A DNA stretch of 64,000 nt from Terrimicrobium sacchariphilum (GTDB lineage Bacteria; Verrucomicrobiota; Verrucomicrobiia; Chthoniobacterales; Terrimicrobiaceae): contig NZ_BDCO01000002.1 of the NCBI RefSeq assembly GCF_001613545.1, positions 124,001-188,000 on the forward strand, given 5' to 3'. This document shows, in pieces, positions 9,544 to 17,469 of this stretch. The notes beneath the pieces were generated by a model. It saw nothing but the letters and a program-made list of their open reading frames with translations, was not told the origin of the DNA and did not search any database. Within the stretch, counting starts at the first letter, position 1, and each line of letters starts with the position of its first letter. The position numbers and the translations under genes are program-made.

Positions 9544-11784
9544 CTACTTCTGCCGGAGCGGCTTGCCGAGTTCAAAGACCTGGCCGGGCTTGGCCGGAGG
9601 GCCGGGCTTGTCGGGATTGCCGAAGGCGATACGGCCTGCGATGCCGGCCAGCGTTGGCGCGTCGACCTTCAGGCGGAGGAAGCCGATCTTGGCTTCAGGT
9701 TCGCTGGCGTTCCAGAAGACGGAGTTCTGGCGTACGAGGTCGCGGTACTTCGGATCGATCACGACGGTCAGGAGGACGCGATCGTTGTCGGGTGACAGGG
9801 TCTTGGTCGTGACATCGCCCACCTTCACATCGCGGTAGAGGACCTGTGCACCGAGGCCGACAGTCGTGGCCGGAGTGGATATCTTGATCGTGAAGCCGCT
9901 GGCCTCGGCCAGGGAGGGATCCGTGATCATGCGGCCGGAGAAGACATTCCCATAACCGCCGGAGCCGGGGATGCAGTCAATATACACTCCGCTGATGATG
10001 GTCTCGAGACCGGAGATGCCTTGCAGGGAGATCTGCGGCTCCACCAGGGAGAAGATCGATCCCTCGCGGCGCAGCTCCTCATATCCCGGCTGGATGCGGG
10101 CGATCACCTCGACACGGCCGCGGTCCGTGCGTACTTCATCGACCAAACCGACGCGCACGCCAAGGTAGCGGAGTTCCGTGCGGCCAGGCAGGATGCCCTG
10201 GGCGCTGGCGAAGCGGATGCGGATCGGAGCGGAGGTCGCACGGGCCGAGGCCTCGTCGGCGTAAAGCTGGTATCGCTGTCCGGCCTGGACGGGTGAACCC
10301 GATGTGCCGAAGTTGTCGAAGGTCACTCCGCCGTTGAGGAGTGAGGTAATACCCTCCACGTGAATGTTGATCACGCCTGGCCCGGCCATCGCGGAGGTGG
10401 CGGGGGTGCGCCAGAAACGAGAGGTGCTCATGAGCGCGGATTGAAACTCTGGCTTGATCGAGGCGATAAGTGCCGGCTCGCCATTCGAGGTGAGAGTCTT
10501 TTCCTTGATCGCGCCGGCCACGAGGCCGCGATAATACACCGGCGCGCCGGCTTCGATCGTGGGCAGATTGCTCGCCGTGAGCGTCACGAGCAGATCGTTC
10601 TGCCGGGCTGCGGGATTGCCCACCGTGATCCCGGCAAATGTCGTCGCGGGTTCACCCTCGCCAGCTTTGCACTCGATGTACGGACCCGTAATGATGGCGT
10701 CGAGTCCTATGACGCCGTCCAGGTTCACCGTCGGGCGCACGAGGGTGAACTGCGACTGCTTGGCCGCGAGGAAGTCGTAGGTTGGTTCCAGTCGGGCGGT
10801 GGCGACAGCCACCTCGGAGCCGGAGGGAATGGCGACCTTGGTGATGATCCCGACGGGTTGCCCGAGGTACATGATCCGCGTCTGGTCGGCGACGATGCCG
10901 CGCGAATCTTCAAACTCGATGTTGATCTTCTTTCCCGACGCGCGTGCCGTGGACTCGTCGGAAAGCAGCTCAAATTCCTTCCCGTCATCGACGGGCTGGC
11001 CAGTGATCCCGAAGTTATCAAAGGCGATACCTCCCTGGATGAGAGATTCCAGCCCGGCGATGCTGAGAGAGAGGCCGCCTGGGCCGGCCTTGAGCGAGGT
11101 TGCCGGGATCAGCCAAAACCGCGAAGCATCAGTGACCATCTGAGCGTGGTTTTCGTCGATCACGACCTGCACGTAGGGGCGACCATCCGTGTCGATGTCC
11201 TTCTCCACGACCCAGCCGACGGGTACGCCGAGGTGGTAGATTGGCGAACCATGGTCGACCATCGGGATGGAATCTGCGTGCAGCTTGATGAGGAGCGTCG
11301 GTGCGTCGAGCGGTGAGAGCGGGGCTTTGGCCAGGCCGGCAAAGCGCGTCTCATAATTGCCATTGCCGGGACGCTGCCGGGCGCGGATCGAGTTGCCCTG
11401 GATGATGGCCTCCAGGCCGGTGAGCTGCTGGAGGGAAACGACGGGCTTTTCGATCCAGTAGTCCGTATTTGACCGGGCGAGCGAGGTGGCAAAGGCTTTC
11501 AATCGCACGGAGACGATCACGCCGTTGAGCTTGGGATCGAGATGCACGGCAGTGACCTTGCCTGCATGGACGCCGCGAAAGACGAGAGGTGTTTTGCCCG
11601 CTTCGATGCCCGGGGCTTCCGGGAACGCGATATGAATCTCCGGCCCCTCTTCGCGCCAGTTGTTCCAAAACAACCACGCAGTCGCGGCGGCAGCGATGAT
11701 GGGGAACACCCAGGCCCAAGGGAACGTCCTGCGGGTGGCGACGATTTCTCCGGCGTCTTCTTTGTCGATGGGTGCTTTGCTCAT
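9544..11784 (-). CDS. pqiB: PqiB/LetB-like protein with six MCE domains
   Basis: 746-residue envelope protein predicted to form a tunnel carrying lipids between inner and outer membranes. One N-terminal membrane helix (about 22-42) anchors it; the rest is periplasmic. Six MCE repeats begin near residues 49, 163, 285, 398, 520 and 631, marked by recurring motifs such as VFRGVHAGKV, YHLGVPVGWV, YLGQPVGIITKV, YYRGLVAGAI, YLGVRVGLVDEV and LYRDVKVGDV. Each domain is followed by a GLE/GVI..I..G helix that could line the channel. E. coli PqiB has three MCE domains and LetB seven, so six is intermediate. The frame is open to 12315, but the ATG at 11784 overlaps the upstream stop in an ATGA, fixing the start. 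Confidence 0.9.
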   Translation of the reverse strand: MSKAPIDKEDAGEIVATRRTFPWAWVFPIIAAAATAWLFWNNWREEGPEIHIAFPEAPGIEAGKTPLVFRGVHAGKVTAVHLDPKLNGVIVSVRLKAFATSLARSNTDYWIEKPVVSLQQLTGLEAIIQGNSIRARQRPGNGNYETRFAGLAKAPLSPLDAPTLLIKLHADSIPMVDHGSPIYHLGVPVGWVVEKDIDTDGRPYVQVVIDENHAQMVTDASRFWLIPATSLKAGPGGLSLSIAGLESLIQGGIAFDNFGITGQPVDDGKEFELLSDESTARASGKKINIEFEDSRGIVADQTRIMYLGQPVGIITKVAIPSGSEVAVATARLEPTYDFLAAKQSQFTLVRPTVNLDGVIGLDAIITGPYIECKAGEGEPATTFAGITVGNPAARQNDLLVTLTASNLPTIEAGAPVYYRGLVAGAIKEKTLTSNGEPALIASIKPEFQSALMSTSRFWRTPATSAMAGPGVINIHVEGITSLLNGGVTFDNFGTSGSPVQAGQRYQLYADEASARATSAPIRIRFASAQGILPGRTELRYLGVRVGLVDEVRTDRGRVEVIARIQPGYEELRREGSIFSLVEPQISLQGISGLETIISGVYIDCIPGSGGYGNVFSGRMITDPSLAEASGFTIKISTPATTVGLGAQVLYRDVKVGDVTTKTLSPDNDRVLLTVVIDPKYRDLVRQNSVFWNASEPEAKIGFLRLKVDAPTLAGIAGRIAFGNPDKPGPPAKPGQVFELGKPLRQK

Positions 11785-12275
11785 GTGGTGCGGCGGTCTT
11801 TCCAGATCAGTGAAGGGTGATAAATCTCGGCCGCGAAGAGCGTGCATAGCAGCACGGCGGCGAAAAACAGTCCTCCCGGCTCGGCCTTGACGCTGGCGAG
11901 AATGCCGAGCTGGCCAACGGCGGTGAGCACGGAGAGGAGAAAAATGTCGATCATCGACCAGGATCCGACCTGGTGGAGGATGCGGTACATGGTAGTGCGC
12001 TGACGGCGCAGCTCGCTCGACCCATGCAGGAGCAATATCCAGCTCAACACGGCGAGCTTCAGGAACGGGACGACGATGCTGGCGAGAAATACGACTGCTG
12101 CCACGGGCATGAGGCCGGAGTCGTAAAGTTCCTCCACGCCTCCCATGATGGTCAGCGGCTCGACTTGCCCCGTGATCGTGATCGTCATCACAGGCAGGAT
12201 ATTGGCGGGGATGTAAAGGATGAGTCCGGCCACGACGAGAGAGCGAGCCATGCTCAGGCGCGTCTCGTCCGTCAT
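11781..12275 (-). CDS. pqiA: PqiA-like membrane protein, second half-unit
   Basis: 164-residue integral membrane protein with about four hydrophobic segments, matching one PqiA domain (IPANILPVMTI near residue 25 is the typical signature). It lacks the paired CxxC zinc-ribbon motifs present in the preceding gene. In E. coli PqiA is one protein with two such halves; here they are separate genes joined by a 4-bp ATGA overlap upstream and another downstream with the MCE protein, suggesting translational coupling and one inner-membrane complex that supplies lipids to the MCE tunnel. Confidence 0.88.
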   Translation of the reverse strand: MTDETRLSMARSLVVAGLILYIPANILPVMTITITGQVEPLTIMGGVEELYDSGLMPVAAVVFLASIVVPFLKLAVLSWILLLHGSSELRRQRTTMYRILHQVGSWSMIDIFLLSVLTAVGQLGILASVKAEPGGLFFAAVLLCTLFAAEIYHPSLIWKDRRTT

Positions 12276-12904
12276 GGTCTGCCCTCCAGTCTTCGCTCGG
12301 CGGAGTCTTCGTCAAAGACCCGGGACAGCCCGAGGGAGACCGCCGCCAGCAGGACGATCCAGCCGATGCCGACCTTCCACGCGACCGTGCCGATCATGTC
12401 GAGCTTCACCACGGCCACCACGCAGGCGATGGCAAAGACCGGAATGAGACTCCAGGACTCCATGAACCCCGCCACGTGCAGGGCAAAGCGCCCCGCCGGA
12501 AGCTTCCAGCCCAGGCAGCAGGCGGACACATAGGCGACCGAGGCAAAATACAAAGCGGGCGCCGCGATGGCGCAGAAAATCACGAGTACGGAGATCGGCC
12601 AGTACCCTTGATCGATCAGTTTCTGGCCTCCGGTGATGATGAGATTGGACTGGGTGTTGCCAGCCACGGCGAAGGTCATGATAGGGTACACATTGGCCAG
12701 CAATGCCATGCATACGCCGGTCATGCCGAGGGCGCAGGAGGCGTGGAAGGAATCGTCCGTGCGGTGGATCATCACAACCTCGCCGCAGCGCTTGCAGCGC
12801 AGCGACTCGCCGCGCTTGAGCACACGCTCCCGGATCGAGACTCCGCACGTCCGGCAGGAAAGCCATCCGGCCTCCTTGTCGGGACTCGTGGTGCGGGGTC
12901 TCAT
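12272..12904 (-). CDS. pqiA: PqiA-like membrane protein, first half-unit with zinc ribbon
   Basis: 210-residue inner-membrane protein. The N-terminus has two cysteine pairs, CRTCG (about 17-21) and CKRCG (about 37-41), a rubredoxin-like zinc site typical of PqiA. It is followed by four hydrophobic segments including ANVYPIMTFAV. It is the first of three tightly overlapping genes (PqiA-PqiA-MCE). The glycosidase stop lies only 31 bp upstream, so the four genes may share a transcript. The role in lipid transport or membrane stress is inferred from the PqiABC and LetAB systems; no PqiC-like lipoprotein is seen here. Confidence 0.88.
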   Translation of the reverse strand: MRPRTTSPDKEAGWLSCRTCGVSIRERVLKRGESLRCKRCGEVVMIHRTDDSFHASCALGMTGVCMALLANVYPIMTFAVAGNTQSNLIITGGQKLIDQGYWPISVLVIFCAIAAPALYFASVAYVSACCLGWKLPAGRFALHVAGFMESWSLIPVFAIACVVAVVKLDMIGTVAWKVGIGWIVLLAAVSLGLSRVFDEDSAERRLEGRP

Positions 12905-12935
12905 TTCACGGTGCTATCCTCCTTGCGGGGATGAG

Positions 12936-14330
12936 TCAGTTCTTCTTCGGTGGCTCCTTGTCGAAGCCGTGGCGGTGCTCGATTTTCGGGACGGATCCGA
13001 CCGTGCGGTGATCCTTGATCACGTCGGCAAACCAGTTCGCCGAGGGCTTGAGGATGCGGTCCTTCGTATCGGGGTCCATGTGCGAGAGGCCGAAGGTGGC
13101 GGTGTAACCCCAGTGCCACTCGTAGTTGTCGGCGAGCGACCAGGTGAAGTACCCACGCACGTCATAGCCGTCCTGGATGGCGCGGCCGATCTCGTGGAGG
13201 TGATTCTGGAGATACCAGATGCGCTTGGAGTCGTTCGACGTGGCGATGCCGTTCTCGGTGATCATCATCGGCTTGCCGTAGCGATCGCCTACGCGCTTGA
13301 TCTCGTCGTAGATGCCCTTTGGGTTGATGACCCAGCCCATCATGGTGAAGTGCTTGCCGCGCATGGATGGCCCGGCCAGCAGGGTGAGCGGTCCGGGAGC
13401 CTGCGAGTAGTAGTAGTTGATGCCGAGGATATCGCAGACATCATAGATGCGGTCGAGGTGATCCGTGTTACCATGGATCATCGTGTTGTAAATCAACCCG
13501 CCCGGGTCGAGCGGGGCGCGCTGCCACCACGGCAGGGCCTCGACGCTCACGATCTTGGCGGAGGGTTTGATCTCCTTCACGATCTTCGCCGCATCGCGGA
13601 ACATCGCTGTGCTCGCGTCGATCGCCTTCCAGTAGTGCCCGATGGCCAGGGTCATGGCCGGGGGCCACTGGCCCACGATGTAGGCCGTCGTGATCTGGCC
13701 GTTGGGCTCATTCTGCGGCGCGTAGTATTTCACATACGGCGACGTCGCCTTGACCATCTTCTCGACGTAAGCCTTCCAGCGTTCGCGGGCGAGAGGGTGC
13801 AGCCAGTTGGAGTTGCCGGGGTTCTTCTTGTCGTAGAGCCAGTCGGGGAAGGTGAAGTGCCACAGGCAAACGACTGGCTCGATGCCCATTTCCTTCAGCT
13901 TGCGGGCCATGCGGACGTAACCCTGGATGGCCTCCTCGTTATAGACCCCGGGCTGCGGCTCGACGCGGGCCCACTCGATGCTGAACCGATAGTGCGTCGG
14001 ACGGATCTTTTTCAGCGCCGCGAGATCCTTGTCGAAGTCGCTCCAGCTATACAGAGCATTGCCGCGCGGCGGGGCCTTGTGCTGACTCACCAGCACGTCC
14101 CAGTCGGTGGAGAAGTAATCCTTGTCACCCGGTTTTACTGCCGGGTCCTCATACTGGTAGCTCGCTGTTGAAATGCCCCAGGCAAACTTCTCCGCCATTT
14201 TCGGAGAGGGCCGGCCGGAGACCTTGGGAGTCGGATCAAATTTACCGAGAGGGTTGATCGGGTTGACGCAGCCGGACAGCAAGGTGGCGCAGGCAAGACC
14301 GACCGCGAGGGTGAGCCGTGTTGGATTCAT
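12936..14330 (-). CDS. Glycoside hydrolase family 1 lipoprotein (beta-glycosidase)
   Basis: 464-residue predicted lipoprotein. It starts with a hydrophobic signal ending in the lipobox LLSGC (lipidated Cys21), so it acts in the periplasm or on an outer-membrane leaflet rather than in the cytoplasm as many GH1 enzymes do. The GH1 barrel follows: FAWGISTASYQYE near residue 50, the acid/base Glu208 in PQNEPNG, and the nucleophile Glu359 in ITENGIA. Retaining hydrolysis of beta-linked glucosides, galactosides or related sugars is expected; exact specificity cannot be read off. The ATG at 14330 is chosen because it begins the signal peptide; upstream frame to 14447 has no signal. It is divergent from pntAA. 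Confidence 0.88.
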   Translation of the reverse strand: MNPTRLTLAVGLACATLLSGCVNPINPLGKFDPTPKVSGRPSPKMAEKFAWGISTASYQYEDPAVKPGDKDYFSTDWDVLVSQHKAPPRGNALYSWSDFDKDLAALKKIRPTHYRFSIEWARVEPQPGVYNEEAIQGYVRMARKLKEMGIEPVVCLWHFTFPDWLYDKKNPGNSNWLHPLARERWKAYVEKMVKATSPYVKYYAPQNEPNGQITTAYIVGQWPPAMTLAIGHYWKAIDASTAMFRDAAKIVKEIKPSAKIVSVEALPWWQRAPLDPGGLIYNTMIHGNTDHLDRIYDVCDILGINYYYSQAPGPLTLLAGPSMRGKHFTMMGWVINPKGIYDEIKRVGDRYGKPMMITENGIATSNDSKRIWYLQNHLHEIGRAIQDGYDVRGYFTWSLADNYEWHWGYTATFGLSHMDPDTKDRILKPSANWFADVIKDHRTVGSVPKIEHRHGFDKEPPKKN

Positions 14331-14595
14331 GGAGATTGGTTTGTATTCCCTAACGTTTCCGCTGGCGGTCGCGCTATCCACTTCGAGCAACACGACCGGA
14401 GGCTCCTTCATGCACGATGGACCCTCTCGGGGGCGGATTCTGTCCATGCGCCACCTGAGGCGTCAATCCGCAAAGCGCGTCCGGGCAGAGGGTTGAAACG
14501 AAACTAAACGAAAGGGGGAAAGCCAATCGGCGGATGCATTGCAGCAAGCGAGGGGTATACCCGGGAACCGATTCTTCTATGATGGACGGTCTGGA
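14331..14595. promoter_or_regulatory. Divergent intergenic region between GH1 gene and pntAA
   Basis: 265 bp separating the leftward glycosidase and the rightward transhydrogenase operon. It must contain both promoters. It includes an A-rich, GAAAC/AAACGAAA-containing stretch at about 14495-14522. No RNA gene, clear palindrome or confident promoter hexamers were recognised, and the ATG at 14596 has only a weak GGA upstream. Confidence 0.4.
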
Positions 14596-15720
14596 ATGAA
14601 GATTTCATCCCCCAAAGAATCTCACCCTGGGGAGACACGGGCTCCGCTCACGCCTGACAGCGTAGCCAAGCTCGTCAAACTCGGCGCCGAGGTATCGGTC
14701 GAGGCTGGCATAGGGCTGCCCGCAGGTTTCCCCGATGAGATGTATGCCAAGGCTGGCGCGACGATATCGACGGATCGCGCCTCGCTCCTGAGCTCCGCCG
14801 ATATCGTCCTGCGATTGCGCAAGCCGCCCATGGAGGAGATCGATCTTCTCAAGCCCGGCAGCCTGCACCTCAGCCTCCTCGACCCATTCAACGAGAAGGA
14901 GTTGCTGGCGAAGTTTGCCGCTCGCGGGGTCAGCGCGATCAGCATGGAGTTCGTTCCCCGCACCACCCGGGCGCAGAAAATGGATGTGCTTTCCTCGCAG
15001 GCGAATCTCGCCGGTTACGAGGCCGTCATCCTCGCTGCCCGCTACTCCAACAAGATTTTCCCCATGATGACCACTGCCGCCGGGACCATTCTCCCGGCGC
15101 GGGTCTTCATCATTGGCGTGGGCGTCGCCGGTCTCCAGGCCATCGCCACCGCCAAGCGCCTCGGCGCGAAGGTCACCGCCTACGACACCCGCCCCGTGGT
15201 GGAGGAGCAGGTGAAGTCGCTCGGCGCGCAGTTCCTCAAGGTCGATCTCGGCGAGACCGGCCAGACGAAGGACGGCTACGCCAAGGCGCTCACCGACGAG
15301 CAGATCCAGAAGCAGCGCGATACCATGACGAAGACCTGCTCCGAGTCGGATATCGTCATCACCGCCGCGCAGGTCTTTGGCCGTCGCGCTCCCATCCTCC
15401 TCACCAGTGCGATGGTTGCCGCCATGAAACCCGGCAGCGTCGTCGTCGACCTCGCGGTCGAGACCGGCGGCAATGTCGAGGGCATCGAATACGACCAGGT
15501 GACCACTCGTGATGGCGTGCTCCTCGTCGGGACGGCGAACCTCCCCGGTCGCGTTCCTTTTCACGCCAGTCAGGTCTACGCTGCCAACCTCGTCGGCTTG
15601 CTCGAGGAGTATTGGGACAAGAAGGAGAAGACCTTCACCCTCAACCTGGAGGACGAGATCATCCGCGGATGCCTCGTCACCCACGGCGGTCGCATCGTGA
15701 ACGAAAAACTCAGCTCATAG
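14596..15720 (+). CDS. pntAA: NAD(P) transhydrogenase subunit alpha, part 1 (NAD-binding dI domain)
   Basis: 374-residue soluble NAD(H)-binding subunit of proton-translocating transhydrogenase, related to alanine dehydrogenase. It binds NADH on the cytoplasmic side and passes hydride to NADP+ in PntB. It begins MKISSPKESHPGETRAPLTP, typical of this family. The Rossmann loop GVGVAGLQAIATAKRLGAKV lies near residue 175, and the conserved AARYSNKIFPMM and TANLPGRVP segments are present. Length matches split-alpha enzymes, in which the membrane part is a separate gene. The frame is open to 14539 but the ATG at 14596 gives the conserved N-terminus. PntAB follows after 2 bp. Confidence 0.94.
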   Translation: MKISSPKESHPGETRAPLTPDSVAKLVKLGAEVSVEAGIGLPAGFPDEMYAKAGATISTDRASLLSSADIVLRLRKPPMEEIDLLKPGSLHLSLLDPFNEKELLAKFAARGVSAISMEFVPRTTRAQKMDVLSSQANLAGYEAVILAARYSNKIFPMMTTAAGTILPARVFIIGVGVAGLQAIATAKRLGAKVTAYDTRPVVEEQVKSLGAQFLKVDLGETGQTKDGYAKALTDEQIQKQRDTMTKTCSESDIVITAAQVFGRRAPILLTSAMVAAMKPGSVVVDLAVETGGNVEGIEYDQVTTRDGVLLVGTANLPGRVPFHASQVYAANLVGLLEEYWDKKEKTFTLNLEDEIIRGCLVTHGGRIVNEKLSS

Positions 15721-15722
15721 CC

Positions 15723-16004
15723 ATGGATACCAACGTCCTGTTTATCTTCATCCTCTCGGTTTTCGTGGGCTTCGAGGTCATCTCGAAGGTTCCCTCGATG
15801 CTGCACACGCCGCTCATGTCCGGCACCAACGCCATTCACGGCATCATCCTCTTCGGCGGCATCCTCGTGCTGGCCGGGGCGGACAGCCTGCTCGTGCAGG
15901 TGCTCGGCTTTGTCGCCGTGGTCTTCGGCTCTGCCAACGTGTTTGGCGGTTTCATGGTCACGGATCGCATGCTCCAGATGTTTCGAAAGAAAAAATCCCA
16001 ATGA
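15723..16004 (+). CDS. pntAB: NAD(P) transhydrogenase subunit alpha, part 2 (membrane)
   Basis: 93-residue integral membrane subunit with three to four hydrophobic helices, forming the alpha-derived part of the proton channel. FVGFEVISKVPSMLHTPLMS, SGTNAIHGI and NVFGGFMVTDRML are hallmark segments of the family. The ATG at 15723 is two bases after the pntAA stop codon, and the last four bases (ATGA) overlap the start of pntB, so the three subunits are translationally linked. The split-alpha arrangement is common outside the enterobacteria. Confidence 0.94.
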   Translation: MDTNVLFIFILSVFVGFEVISKVPSMLHTPLMSGTNAIHGIILFGGILVLAGADSLLVQVLGFVAVVFGSANVFGGFMVTDRMLQMFRKKKSQ

Positions 16005-17410
16005 GTTCTCCCCTGGCTCTCGTCTTTATCGGCGCGTCCGTCCTCTTCATCCTCGGCATCAAGTTCCTGAGTTCGCCCAAGACGGCGCGGCTCGGCAACC
16101 TCGTGGCTGCTGGCGGAATGCTCGTCGCGCTCCTCGCTTTGCACAAGCCGGAGGGCGGCTCGGTCTGGCTCTCGGGGTGGAATACCAACTTCACCCTCAT
16201 CATCGTCGGCATCATCGTCGGCCTCGGCATCGGCGCGCTCGGCGCGTACTCGGTCAAGATGACCGCGATGCCCCAAATGGTCGCTCTGTTCAACGGCCTC
16301 GGCGGCGGCGCTGCGGCGCTGGTCGGTGGGCTGGAGTTCATGCACGGCACGCATGGTGGCCTCCCGGCCTTCATCGCGGGAGCGATGCTCTTTGCCACGC
16401 TCATCGGCTCGCTGTCCTTCTCCGGCAGCGCCATCGCCTACCTGAAGCTGGAGGGGAAATTTGAAAAGCCCTTCACTTTCCCGGGCCAGAATTTCGTGAA
16501 TGGACTGATCCTCCTCGCGATCCTGACCCTCTGCGGTTGGCTGACCTTCAACTCAACCGGCAGCATCGCCGTCGCGATCCTCGCGGTCGTGGCTGTGCTC
16601 GCCCTCATCTTTGGCGTTGCCATGGTGATGCCGATCGGTGGCGCGGACATGCCGGTCGTGATCTCGCTGCTGAACTCCTTCACCGGCCTCGCCGTGGCGG
16701 CGGATGGCTTTGCCATCAACAATCTCGCCATGATCGTGGCGGGTACGCTGGTGGGTTCCTCTGGCACGCTGCTCACCCTGCTCATGTGCAAGGCGATGAA
16801 TCGCCCGGTGACGAATGTCCTCTTCGGCGCGTTTGGGTCCGGCAGCTCCGCCAAGGGTGGAGGCGAAGGCGTCACCGGCACGATCAAGCCCATCCAGGCC
16901 GACGAGGCCGCCGTGCTTCTGGCCTACGCCCAGCGCGTGGTGGTCGTGCCCGGTTACGGCATGGCCGTGGCCCAGGCGCAGCATCAGGTGCGCGAGCTGA
17001 GCGACGAACTCGGCCAGCGCGGCGTGGAGGTGCAGTTTGCCATTCACCCCGTTGCGGGCCGCATGCCCGGCCACATGAACGTGCTGCTCGCTGAGGCCAA
17101 TGTGCCGTACGACCAACTCTGCGAAATGGAGGTGATCAATCCCTCCATGGATCGCGTCGACGTGTGTCTCGTCATCGGGGCCAACGACGTGGTGAACCCG
17201 GCAGCCCGCGAGGACAAATCGAGTCCCATCTACGGCATGCCGATCATCGACGCCGATCACTCTAAGACCGTGATCGTGATGAAGCGCTCCATGGCGGCGG
17301 GCTTCGCCGGTATCGAGAACCATCTCTTCTACCGCGACAACACCCGCATGCTCTTCGGCGACGCCAAAGCATCCCTCAACGAACTCGTCGCCGCCGTAAA
17401 GGCCAACTGA
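16001..17410 (+). CDS. pntB: NAD(P) transhydrogenase subunit beta
   Basis: 469-residue subunit completing the enzyme that uses the proton gradient to reduce NADP+ with NADH, supplying NADPH for biosynthesis. Residues 1 to about 270 hold multiple membrane helices, with the family segment MPQMVALFNGLGGGAAALVG at about 89-108. Residues 295-469 form the NADP-binding dIII domain with GYGMAVAQAQ, HPVAGRMPGHMNVLL and the GANDVVNPAA motif. It starts within a 4-bp ATGA overlap with pntAB. A strong hairpin follows 10 bp after the stop, ending the operon. Confidence 0.95.
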   Translation: MSSPLALVFIGASVLFILGIKFLSSPKTARLGNLVAAGGMLVALLALHKPEGGSVWLSGWNTNFTLIIVGIIVGLGIGALGAYSVKMTAMPQMVALFNGLGGGAAALVGGLEFMHGTHGGLPAFIAGAMLFATLIGSLSFSGSAIAYLKLEGKFEKPFTFPGQNFVNGLILLAILTLCGWLTFNSTGSIAVAILAVVAVLALIFGVAMVMPIGGADMPVVISLLNSFTGLAVAADGFAINNLAMIVAGTLVGSSGTLLTLLMCKAMNRPVTNVLFGAFGSGSSAKGGGEGVTGTIKPIQADEAAVLLAYAQRVVVVPGYGMAVAQAQHQVRELSDELGQRGVEVQFAIHPVAGRMPGHMNVLLAEANVPYDQLCEMEVINPSMDRVDVCLVIGANDVVNPAAREDKSSPIYGMPIIDADHSKTVIVMKRSMAAGFAGIENHLFYRDNTRMLFGDAKASLNELVAAVKAN

Positions 17411-17466
17411 CCCGGTTTTCACCATGAAAATCGAAAGGCGAACTTTCGATTTTCATGGTTGTCGGG
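17411..17466. terminator. Bidirectional terminator between convergent pntB and glmM
   Basis: Perfect 17-bp inverted repeat: 17421-17437 (ACCATGAAAATCGAAAG) pairs with 17443-17459 around the loop GCGAA. An outer CCCG/CGGG clamp (17411-17414 with 17463-17466) may extend it. The AT-rich arm lies between stop codons of two convergent operons (17410 and 17470), so it can serve both directions. Confidence 0.88.
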
Positions 17467-17469
17467 ACT

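Noticed and set aside
11785-12315. N-terminal extension of the MCE protein frame to 12315
   Set aside because: It lies over the PqiA-like genes in another frame and has no membrane helix; ATG 11784 in an ATGA overlap gives the expected anchor.
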